Assembly (NCBI GenBank): GCA_945787125.1
Contig: CALZHW010000011.1
Span: forward strand, 1-44,403
Length of the DNA stretch: 44,403 nt
Direction of reading: 5' to 3'
DNA from: an uncultured Ectothiorhodospiraceae bacterium
GTDB taxonomy: Bacteria; Pseudomonadota; Gammaproteobacteria; S012-40
The position numbers and the translations under genes were made by a program. The notes beneath the pieces were generated by a model that saw nothing but the letters and a program-made list of their open reading frames with translations, did not search any database and was not told where the DNA came from. The first letter of the stretch is position 1, and each line of letters opens with the position of its first letter. This document shows, one piece after another, positions 34,742 to 41,709 of this stretch.

Positions 34742-35041
34742 TTTCCCTTCCTCAATGTTATTCATGTTACTGGTTACTTGAAAAGCAATGTATCGGACAC
34801 CACACAGTATTCTTTAATCATGTTACTGTTACGTAACAAAAACCAATACGACAAAATCATTTTTCAAATGCCGCTTACAATGACCACATTTTTAATTCTT
34901 ACCCATCACATGCATTTATTGTTCCGATCAATATCATTTATGGCTAACTTAGATAAAAATTTAACTAATCCAGGCAAGTTATTAAAAAGGCAGCATTTTA
35001 TTGTACTTCCGTTCTTTATTTTTTTAGTGTAGATTCTCACC

Positions 35042-36124
35042 ATGAAAAAAATACTATTATTGGTTGTAGTCGTTATCATTATCCTTACCATGGGTGTCGG
35101 AAGCTGGATGCGTTACCAGGACGATGCCATTGAGGTTAAACTCATTGCTGTTGAAGCGGATTCGATCGAATCGGTGATTCGTGTTACCGGCAGAATCATC
35201 AATGATCGTACTGTTACGATGACAGCCTTGGTGAACGGCCAGATTCAAGGGATGCTGGTGAATAAAGGCGACCGCGTAAAGGCCGACCAAGTGCTTGCGT
35301 TTCTTGACAAGCGTGAAGCTGATGCACTCGTAACAAAAGCCACTGCAGTAGTGGCGCGAGAACGACAGGCAGTAGATGAAACAACGCGCAAGTGGGAACG
35401 TTTACGGGAAATATCCCTTACTGGAGGCGTAACTACTCAAGCCACTGAAGATGCAAAAGCGTTATTAAACGCCGCACGTACACGATTACAAGTCGCCAAA
35501 GCTGAACAGCGAGTGGCACAAATTCATCGCGAAAAAGTAGACGTGACCGCACCATGGGATGGCGTGATCATTCAAAAATCTGCGGAACAAGGACAATGGG
35601 TAGAAGCCGGAATTGAACTATTTACCCTGGTCGCTGAAGAAGGGCGTGAAATAGAAGCCAATGTAGATGCCGGTGACAGTGGTGTGATTGAAATTGGCCA
35701 AACTGTCAGTCTTGTTAGTGACGCCTTTCCCGAGCGCCGCTGGAATGAAACGATCCACTGGATTTCCCCCGCAATTATCAGTGACAACAACGCAGTTGCG
35801 AATAGTTTTGCAGTACGCACAACCCTGAGTTCAGACGCCCCGCCTTTACTGCTGGGGCAACAAATGGATATAGAAATCCGAACTGCCTACAATAAAAAAG
35901 CGCTAAAACTCCCTTACACTGCCCTCATCGAATCGGCGCAGATGACTCAAGTAGCGATTGTCGAAAACAATAAAGTAAAATATATCCCGGTAACCACTGG
36001 TATTGAGGATTTCACCCATGTGGAAATACTTACCGGCCTTGTCGAGGGCGATTTAATTATTGACCTTAGAGGTAAATCTCTCAAGGAAGGCCGCTCAATC
36101 AAAACCGGAACAAGAAATAACTAG
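35042..36124 (+). CDS. Periplasmic adaptor (membrane fusion) protein of a MacAB-like exporter
   Basis: A 360-aa HlyD/MacA-type protein with an N-terminal membrane anchor (about 3-22). The lipoyl halves are VTMTALVNGQIQGMLVNKGD near residues 60-79 and VTAPWDGVIIQKSAEQGQWV. A helical hairpin (about 95-155) lies between, followed by beta-barrel and membrane-proximal domains. It should link the inner-membrane ABC transporter to an outer-membrane channel, which is not encoded here. The stop is two bases before the ATPase gene. Confidence 0.88.
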   Translation: MKKILLLVVVVIIILTMGVGSWMRYQDDAIEVKLIAVEADSIESVIRVTGRIINDRTVTMTALVNGQIQGMLVNKGDRVKADQVLAFLDKREADALVTKATAVVARERQAVDETTRKWERLREISLTGGVTTQATEDAKALLNAARTRLQVAKAEQRVAQIHREKVDVTAPWDGVIIQKSAEQGQWVEAGIELFTLVAEEGREIEANVDAGDSGVIEIGQTVSLVSDAFPERRWNETIHWISPAIISDNNAVANSFAVRTTLSSDAPPLLLGQQMDIEIRTAYNKKALKLPYTALIESAQMTQVAIVENNKVKYIPVTTGIEDFTHVEILTGLVEGDLIIDLRGKSLKEGRSIKTGTRNN

Positions 36125-36126
36125 GC

Positions 36127-36804
36127 ATGATCCATCTAACCGGCATTTATAAAAGCTATCGGGTTGGTGAGCGGGATTTGCCCATTTTACGCAACATCGA
36201 TTTGAAAGTGAGTGCCGGCGAATTTATTGCCATCATGGGACCTTCTGGTTCTGGCAAAACTACCCTGCTCAATGTTATTGGCTGTCTTGACTCCGTCGAT
36301 GCCGGCAGCTACACCTTGGCTGGAGAAACCATAGAGCATGCTACTGATGATGAGCTTGCACGCATACGCAATCGGCACATCGGATTTGTATTTCAATTGT
36401 TCAATCTTATTCCACGTATCTCCGCTTTACGCAATGTCGAACTACCCATGATTTACTCGGGGGTATCTCCAGTCGAACGCCAACAACTTGCATTACAAGC
36501 TTTGCAGCGTATGGCGATTGACGACCGCGCTGATCACGCACCGAACCAACTCTCCGGTGGGCAGCAGCAACGCGTTGCTATTGCTCGTGCTTTGGTTAAC
36601 AATCCTGAGTTACTAGTGGCAGACGAACCCACTGGCAGTTTGGACTCTGCTACTGGCAGCGAAATCATGAACCTGTTTAGTCAACTTAATCAAGCCGGAA
36701 TGACGATTATTATGGTTACTCATGAAGAAGAGATCGCTGCTTATGCGGGTCGCATCATCCGCTTGAAAGACGGTGAAATCGCCGCAGATGACAAACGATG
36801 TTGA
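36127..36804 (+). CDS. ABC transporter ATP-binding protein, MacB/LolD type
   Basis: A 225-aa ATPase. The Walker A is [12 protein letters not shown], the signature is [15 protein letters not shown], the Walker B is [12 protein letters not shown] and the switch His is in [11 protein letters not shown]. The family marks ([34 protein letters not shown]) place it with MacB/LolD/FtsE ATPases. It overlaps the next gene by seven bases. The substrate is unknown. Confidence 0.93.
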   Translation: MIHLTGIYKSYRVGERDLPILRNIDLKVSAGEFIAIMGPSGSGKTTLLNVIGCLDSVDAGSYTLAGETIEHATDDELARIRNRHIGFVFQLFNLIPRISALRNVELPMIYSGVSPVERQQLALQALQRMAIDDRADHAPNQLSGGQQQRVAIARALVNNPELLVADEPTGSLDSATGSEIMNLFSQLNQAGMTIIMVTHEEEIAAYAGRIIRLKDGEIAADDKRC

Positions 36805-38039
36805 TATTCTTTTTGGACCGTTTTTATCAATCTCTTTATGCTCTCAAAGATAATCTGCGCCGCACATTGCTAAGTATCATAGGCATCGCTATCGGCATTG
36901 CCGCTGTTATGGCCGTGGGCGCGATCAGCAAAGGCGGTAACTATTTGATTTTCTCTGAGTTGGAAACTTTTGGCCTCAATTCTTTATGGGTGTCCCGCGA
37001 CCGAGCTGACAAAGATCCCAATCGCATGGTGAGGGAAGGCACAGGCATCAGCAACAATGACTACCTAGCGCTAACTGCCGACTGTTGTTCTGCCGTACAT
37101 CGCATTAGCGCCATAGTCTATGGAACAAGGGGCAAGCGCAACATAATTCAAGCGAATAATCGATATAGTAATGCTCAGCTACAAGGAGTAGATTTCAGTC
37201 TGACCACCATTGCAAACGATGTTATTGTCCAAGGACGAGCATTTCGCTCACGCGACATAAGCAAGCGCCGAACCGTCGCTATCATTGGCCCCACTGTAGC
37301 CAAAGACTTGTTCGGGGAAGCCTCACCACTCGGCCGTGAATTTCGTATTAACAATCGCAAATATACAGTCATCGGTCTGCTTGAAGATAAGAGCCGTGAC
37401 TTTCTCGCCAGCATTGGCTCAGCGGGTGGTCAGGACGCGAATAATCGAATTCTTATTCCCTTTACTACCTTTCAACAGATGCTGGGAAATAAAAAAATTA
37501 ATTATCTTCAGGCTGAAGCTGTCACCCAAGTGCAAGCCGCTGAAGCAGCAGAACAAATCATCGCCATACTAAAGCGCCACAATGGTCGTAACTTTACGTA
37601 TAAGTCGGAAACCATGGCATCTTACATTGCTACAACGGAACGTATACTCGATGGTGTTGCGATGATCGGTATTATTGCAGCGTCTGTCTCATTACTTGTC
37701 GGAGGCATGGGTATTATGAATATCATGAGCACTTCGGTACTGGAACGCACTCGAGAAATCGGTCTGCGCAAAGCGATTGGTGCGCGCAAGCGTGATATTT
37801 TATTACAGTTTCTACTTGAGGCGGTGGTAATTAGCACTGCGGGTGGCTTGATCGGGCTTACGCTCGGCACGGCGGCCAGTATTGTTTTGTCAGAGCTGAC
37901 CGGCTTCCCCCTCGCTCCTTCATTCGTGGTTATTGTTATCGCTCTGGTGGTATCAGTCGCTGTGGGAATCATTTCTGGATACCTGCCAGCACGACGCGCT
38001 GCAAACCTACCCCCGGTAGACGCCTTGCGTTATGAATGA
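36798..38039 (+). CDS. ABC transporter permease, MacB/FtsX type
   Basis: A 413-aa permease with the MacB layout: an N-terminal helix (about 22-45, RTLLSIIGIAIGIAAVMAVG), a large periplasmic domain (about 50-285) and three C-terminal helices (FtsX domain, about 290-405) that contain GGMGIMNIMSTSVLERTREI and GLRKAIGARKRDIL. The ATPase is a separate protein, unlike the fused MacB of E. coli. It completes a three-gene mechanotransmission exporter with the two preceding genes. The substrate may be a peptide, siderophore or drug; the sequence does not say. Confidence 0.92.
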   Translation: MLIFFLDRFYQSLYALKDNLRRTLLSIIGIAIGIAAVMAVGAISKGGNYLIFSELETFGLNSLWVSRDRADKDPNRMVREGTGISNNDYLALTADCCSAVHRISAIVYGTRGKRNIIQANNRYSNAQLQGVDFSLTTIANDVIVQGRAFRSRDISKRRTVAIIGPTVAKDLFGEASPLGREFRINNRKYTVIGLLEDKSRDFLASIGSAGGQDANNRILIPFTTFQQMLGNKKINYLQAEAVTQVQAAEAAEQIIAILKRHNGRNFTYKSETMASYIATTERILDGVAMIGIIAASVSLLVGGMGIMNIMSTSVLERTREIGLRKAIGARKRDILLQFLLEAVVISTAGGLIGLTLGTAASIVLSELTGFPLAPSFVVIVIALVVSVAVGIISGYLPARRAANLPPVDALRYE

Positions 38040-38072
38040 AGCGACCGAATCCAGCAATCGCACGTTCCTAAG

Positions 38073-38108
38073 AAAAAAAGGCCCACAGCAATTAGATGCG
38101 AGTGGGCA
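38073..38108 (-). terminator. Intrinsic terminator of the DUF1508 gene
   Basis: On the minus strand GCCCAC, a 15-base loop, GTGGGC and then a run of T. It follows the DUF1508 gene by about 30 bases. Confidence 0.75.
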
Positions 38109-38122
38109 CTTTATAATTAAAC

Positions 38123-38146
38123 TTATGCTAATGCTTATGCTTATGC
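38123..38146. repeat. Hexanucleotide tandem repeat at the DUF1508 stop codon
   Basis: Four near-identical units TTATGC, TAATGC, TTATGC, TTATGC. On the minus strand each unit (GCATAA or GCATTA) carries the bases of the gene's TAA stop, so loss or gain of units would keep the protein end unchanged. Confidence 0.7.
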
Positions 38147-38479
38147 TTCGATTTCAGCTTCAGTTTCTTCCGCTTTGGGCGCTTCACTTTTCATTTGAGA
38201 AATAGCTGCATCTCTGATGTCTTGAGTAGCAAACAATGCACTTGTTGCAACTATCTGACCGTTTGATGCTTTAATATTAAAAAAGAATTTTCCATTTTTT
38301 GATTCTTTCATTTCATAGCGACTTGCTTCAATGCAGTTTTTCTTCACCGAGGCAATTCCATTAAGCGCACTTTTTTTAGCGGCATAATTTTCACTTCTCA
38401 CCAGAGTGGTTCCATCATTGTTTATAAAACTAAACGTAAACGGTTCCTGCGCTTCACTTTTTTTAATGACAACCTTCAT
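38141..38479 (-). CDS. YegP-like DUF1508 protein
   Basis: A 112-aa cytoplasmic protein with the DUF1508 (YegP) pattern, here in two units: EPFTFSFINNDGTTLVRSEN followed by YAAKKSALNGIASVKKN (residues about 12-48), and KNGKFFFNIKASNGQIVATS with a second helix (about 61-97). An acidic tail (APKAEETEAEIEA) follows. The function of the family is not established. AGGAG-like GAGGAGATT precedes the ATG. Confidence 0.85.
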   Translation of the reverse strand: MKVVIKKSEAQEPFTFSFINNDGTTLVRSENYAAKKSALNGIASVKKNCIEASRYEMKESKNGKFFFNIKASNGQIVATSALFATQDIRDAAISQMKSEAPKAEETEAEIEA

Positions 38480-38534
38480 ACATTAATCTCCTCAACGATT
38501 CTCAGACAGGCTCCTAAATCAACAGCCGCTAGCA

Positions 38535-38945
38535 TTAGAATAACTTTTTAGCCATATCCGCTAAACCACCAAGTCCACCAACACTGTCGAGTAATGATCC
38601 ACCGCTACTGGCTTTATCGATTAATTCTGGCACCATGCCAGATAAGCCACTAACAGCGGTATTGATATCCAAACCTGAGTTTGACGCAAATTCTGCAATT
38701 TTTTCTTCGCCGAAAACTTCTTTAACTTGATCACCGGAAATCGGACTATTTTCACCATCACCCAACCACGAACTGACTAATGAGGCAACATCACCGGATT
38801 GAAATTTCGACACCAGACCCATGATATCCAAATTACCATCGCTACCTGCAAGCAATCCACTTAAGGCGCTGCCAATATCGCCTGTATTTCCTTCGTTACC
38901 AACTTTTTGTGAAAAAATATTTCCTGCTATTTCAAGAATATCCAT
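38535..38945 (-). CDS. YidB-like DUF937 protein
   Basis: A 136-aa Gly/Ser-rich protein: GDIGSALSGLLAGSDGNLDI, LVSSWLGDGENSPISGDQVK and VFGEEKIAEFASNSGLDINT are typical of the YidB/DUF937 family. The C-terminus SLLDSVGGLGGLADMAKKLF is a glycine-rich helix. No signal peptide is seen. The family's role is unknown. It lies upstream of the DUF1508 gene in the same direction, 55 bases apart, so the two may share a transcript. Confidence 0.82.
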   Translation of the reverse strand: MDILEIAGNIFSQKVGNEGNTGDIGSALSGLLAGSDGNLDIMGLVSKFQSGDVASLVSSWLGDGENSPISGDQVKEVFGEEKIAEFASNSGLDINTAVSGLSGMVPELIDKASSGGSLLDSVGGLGGLADMAKKLF

Positions 38946-39343
38946 GATTATGTTCCTTTAAATAAGTCGATGATTTATTGCTGTACTGAAGCAAGAATAC
39001 ACTTCATAAAGTATATGTTAAATATACCACTAAAATCTGGACGTTGTGTAACAGCCAAACTAAACGCTTTAGACTTTAACAAAAAACCGCATGCTCTGGA
39101 AAGTATTAATCTGCGATATAAATGACATTTCACATTTGTTTGCAATGTCAGTGAAAGGCTACTTAAGCAATGGTACAAAAAAAAAGAGAATTTGTTATCT
39201 GAGGGAAAGTAAGTAAAAAATAGCAGTGGGGAAATTAGGCGCAATTAAGCAACCCGAAAAAGCACTATTGAGGTTGAAATTAGAACGAGGCCTCTTCAAA
39301 ATATTGAGTGGAGCATGTAAGTTATTTCATACACGTTCCTAAT
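38946..39343. other. Intergenic region with one solo fold-back end
   Basis: Mostly AT-rich without a convincing gene. TTTCATACACGTTCCTAA (39325-39342) is a solo copy of the terminus of the fold-back element found in the riboswitch at 27632-27814. A purine-rich stretch (39174-39220) precedes it. I see no promoter I can assign. Confidence 0.5.
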
Positions 39344-40597
39344 CTATGTAGACAATCCTGCAACTGTTCCATCAGCCCATGCAAGCGCCGCCAAATAACT
39401 TTTACGTAGAATTTTTTTCGGTATGTTGCCACATCTTAATCCCTTCATATCGCCACGCTCATAAGCGATAACACATTTCAAAATACTGCCTCGAATACCT
39501 TTATAATTGAGTAATGCATTTTTTAATTCTGAATTGATTGGCATAGCAGCGAGGATTTTTTTCAGATCTTCATCGAGCATTGCATCAAGTATTGAAAACA
39601 GGCCCAATAAAAAATACTCCTGTGGATTTTCCTGTTTGGTGATTTCCGCAAGTTTTACACACATTTTTGCTCTGACCAAGGAAATACGGATCAAATCAGA
39701 AGGCTTATCATCAATATCAGAAATTATAATGAGTGTCATCCACTGCTTTAGGTTATTCAAACCTAAGATCACTAATATTTGTTTTATGCTTGTAACATTT
39801 TTACCAATATTAAATGCTGGTGAATTAATATAGCGCATCAGTTTGAAGCTCAAGGAAGCATCATTGACAATAAGCTTCTCCAGTTCATCAATTTCAACGT
39901 CTGGATCCTGCAATTTCATTAACAATTGAAGTATTGCCATTTTATTGGCTGGCATATGTTTGCCTTTAACGATATTAGGTTTTTCAAGAAAATATCCTTG
40001 AAAATAATCAAAACCCAATGACTTGCAATGATCAAACTCTTCCTGAGTTTCAATTTTTTCCGCAAGCAACTTTAGCTTGCTATTTCTTTTCATTATGAGT
40101 ATATTTTTTTCTAATTCCTGCTTGCTAAGCAACGTAATATCCACTTTTATCAAGTCTGCATAATCAATCAGTGGCATCATATTTTCCTTGAACGAAAAAT
40201 CATCCAGAGCAATATCAAAACCTTTCTGCTTGAGCAGAATCATTCCATCAATCGTTTTTTGGTTTGGCTCAATATCTTCCAATACTTCCAATACCACTTT
40301 ATTACTGAATGCAGGTACGTCTAGAGTGCCATGAATAAAGTCCTGAGTTAAATTGATAAACGCAATCTTGTTACCGACAATGGCTTCCAGACCTATGTTA
40401 AAAAAGGTATTCATCATTACCTTGGAAGTTGCCATATTACCGTCAAATTCATCAGGCGCCTGCTCCGCTAACTCTTCAGCTCGATACAATAATTCATACG
40501 CATGAACATTAAGCTTTCGGTCATAAATCGATTGACGCCCAACAAGAGCAGTATCTGACACTGACTCTAGTTTTTTCCCATTTGCACTGCCCTGCAT
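39344..40597 (-). CDS. EAL-HDOD signalling protein (YuxH-like)
   Basis: A 417-aa protein with an N-terminal EAL-like domain (about 15-215; VGRQSIYDRKLNVHAYELLY, where the catalytic EAL is ELL; ALDDFSFKE; FDYFQGYFLEKP) and a C-terminal HDOD domain (about 220-400; NDASLSFKLMRYINSPAFN, ILGLNNLKQWMTLI). Active EAL enzymes keep ExLxR and several acidic metal ligands; here ELLYR is retained but other ligands appear reduced, so a binding rather than cleaving role is likely. Homologues integrate c-di-GMP and other signals. The gene is monocistronic. Confidence 0.86.
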   Translation of the reverse strand: MQGSANGKKLESVSDTALVGRQSIYDRKLNVHAYELLYRAEELAEQAPDEFDGNMATSKVMMNTFFNIGLEAIVGNKIAFINLTQDFIHGTLDVPAFSNKVVLEVLEDIEPNQKTIDGMILLKQKGFDIALDDFSFKENMMPLIDYADLIKVDITLLSKQELEKNILIMKRNSKLKLLAEKIETQEEFDHCKSLGFDYFQGYFLEKPNIVKGKHMPANKMAILQLLMKLQDPDVEIDELEKLIVNDASLSFKLMRYINSPAFNIGKNVTSIKQILVILGLNNLKQWMTLIIISDIDDKPSDLIRISLVRAKMCVKLAEITKQENPQEYFLLGLFSILDAMLDEDLKKILAAMPINSELKNALLNYKGIRGSILKCVIAYERGDMKGLRCGNIPKKILRKSYLAALAWADGTVAGLST

Positions 40598-40796
40598 AAA
40601 AAATTTCCTGTTTATGAGACACTTCCAAGCTGTATCGACATAACAATAAGTATACTTTAACGGTTAATACCCGATGAAATTATATTGATATTTATGACTA
40701 TTACAACAATTGCTATACGTTAAAAATGGTATTTGAATCATGGATAAATCAGGGATTTGAACTCCGGTTGTGAGTGATAATTATTCAGCCAGTGTA
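40598..40796. other. Intergenic region before the repeat B copy
   Basis: AT-rich leader of the EAL-HDOD gene. TTTGAACTCCGGTTGTGAGT at 40756-40775 is a solo end of repeat A directly before repeat B. No gene seen. Confidence 0.45.
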
Positions 40797-40922
40797 GGGT
40801 GCGTTTTACGCACCATAAATCTCTGTGTTGCCCAGGATTATCATTATCCTGTTTATCTATCAGCTGGTTCGGATTTTTTTGGGGCAATTGCGGGTTTCGC
40901 TGGTGCGTGGGACGCACACTAC
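40797..40922. repeat. Dispersed repeat B, second full copy
   Basis: GGGTGCGTTTTACGCACC at the left and GGTGCGTGGGACGCACAC near the right end, with ATAAATCTCTG and CTATCAGCTGGTTCGGATTT between. It matches the copy at 34347-34470 over its full length with scattered changes. Confidence 0.75.
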
Positions 40923-41239
40923 AGGGTTATAAGAATACTACAAACTACTTAGATCGCAGGCGGATGAATGCGATTGAATATTTGAAAAATTTGGTTACAT
41001 CGCCGCACAGGCATATGCCATTCTTGGCACCACGCTGTTACAAAGGCATAAGAAGCACTCGACTGTCGTTTAAAGGTAACGAATATCACAGGCATTGAGG
41101 CAATAATAACGTTGTTTTTTTCACAATTTTCAAATAAGCGACTGTTAATTAACGATAAAATGTTTTTGGCGTACAACGTGCATTAGATACGCATACAGGA
41201 TGTACATTTTAATTTTTACTAAGGACGGAGAAATTAACG
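40923..41239. other. Upstream region of the EF-hand gene
   Basis: No convincing gene. TGGCGTACAACGTGCA at 41167-41182 has GG and GC spaced by ten bases and might be a weak sigma-54 promoter about 60 bases before the ATG, but it departs from the consensus at several positions. AAGGACGGAG is a strong ribosome site. Confidence 0.35.
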
Positions 41240-41494
41240 ATGATTAAATTAATCACAATTGCTTTAGGTTTGGTTTTTATATGTGGCGTTGCTATTGCTG
41301 AGGATACTGCCTCAAGCAGTATGGATATGGGTTTCAGCAATATCGATAAAAATAGTGACGGCACACTGACGCTGGAAGAAGTTGCACCTGAATCTATTTT
41401 AGCGAGAAGTTTTACCAATGTGGATAAAGATGGCAATGGCAGCATTGATGCAGGTGAATATCAATTATTCACTGCATTGACAGAATCTGATTAG
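41240..41494 (+). CDS. Small secreted EF-hand calcium-binding protein
   Basis: An 84-aa exported protein. The signal peptide ends near FICGVAIA-ED (about residue 20). Two EF-hand loops follow: DKNSDGTLTLEE (about 36-47) and DKDGNGSIDAGE (about 62-73), each with the D-x-[DNS]-x-DG pattern and a Glu at position 12. It is likely a periplasmic or secreted calcium sensor or buffer. No specific partner is evident, although the neighbouring subtilase family often needs calcium. Confidence 0.84.
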   Translation: MIKLITIALGLVFICGVAIAEDTASSSMDMGFSNIDKNSDGTLTLEEVAPESILARSFTNVDKDGNGSIDAGEYQLFTALTESD

Positions 41495-41525
41495 TGCATT
41501 TAATAAAAAATAAAAGATAACAGGC

Positions 41526-41589
41526 ATGTAGGGCGGTACATGGAGTGTTATGCGAATAACACATGGAGTACCGCTCTTACATCTTTTTT
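41526..41589 (+). terminator. Intrinsic terminator after the EF-hand gene
   Basis: ATGTAGGGCGGTAC pairs with GTACCGCTCTTACAT, around an inner stem GTGTTAT/ATAACAC, followed by CTTTTTT. Confidence 0.75.
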
Positions 41590-41709
41590 AAATAGGTTTG
41601 ATGCTTAAGTAGCAAATGGAGTGTTATTGGCCAAGGAAGGCCTATTTTAATTTCCACTCTCACAGCGCACGTCTTAATGATTCTGCGCTCTACGAAAAAT
41701 CACGATAAC

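Noticed and set aside
34700-35032. 110-aa frame upstream of the efflux operon
   Set aside because: AT-rich, without ribosome site or recognisable domains, and overlapping the start of the truncated receiver gene on the other strand.
40949-41176. Frames around 40949-41176 as a small gene
   Set aside because: No conserved motif, no ribosome site, and partly within repeat-derived sequence.
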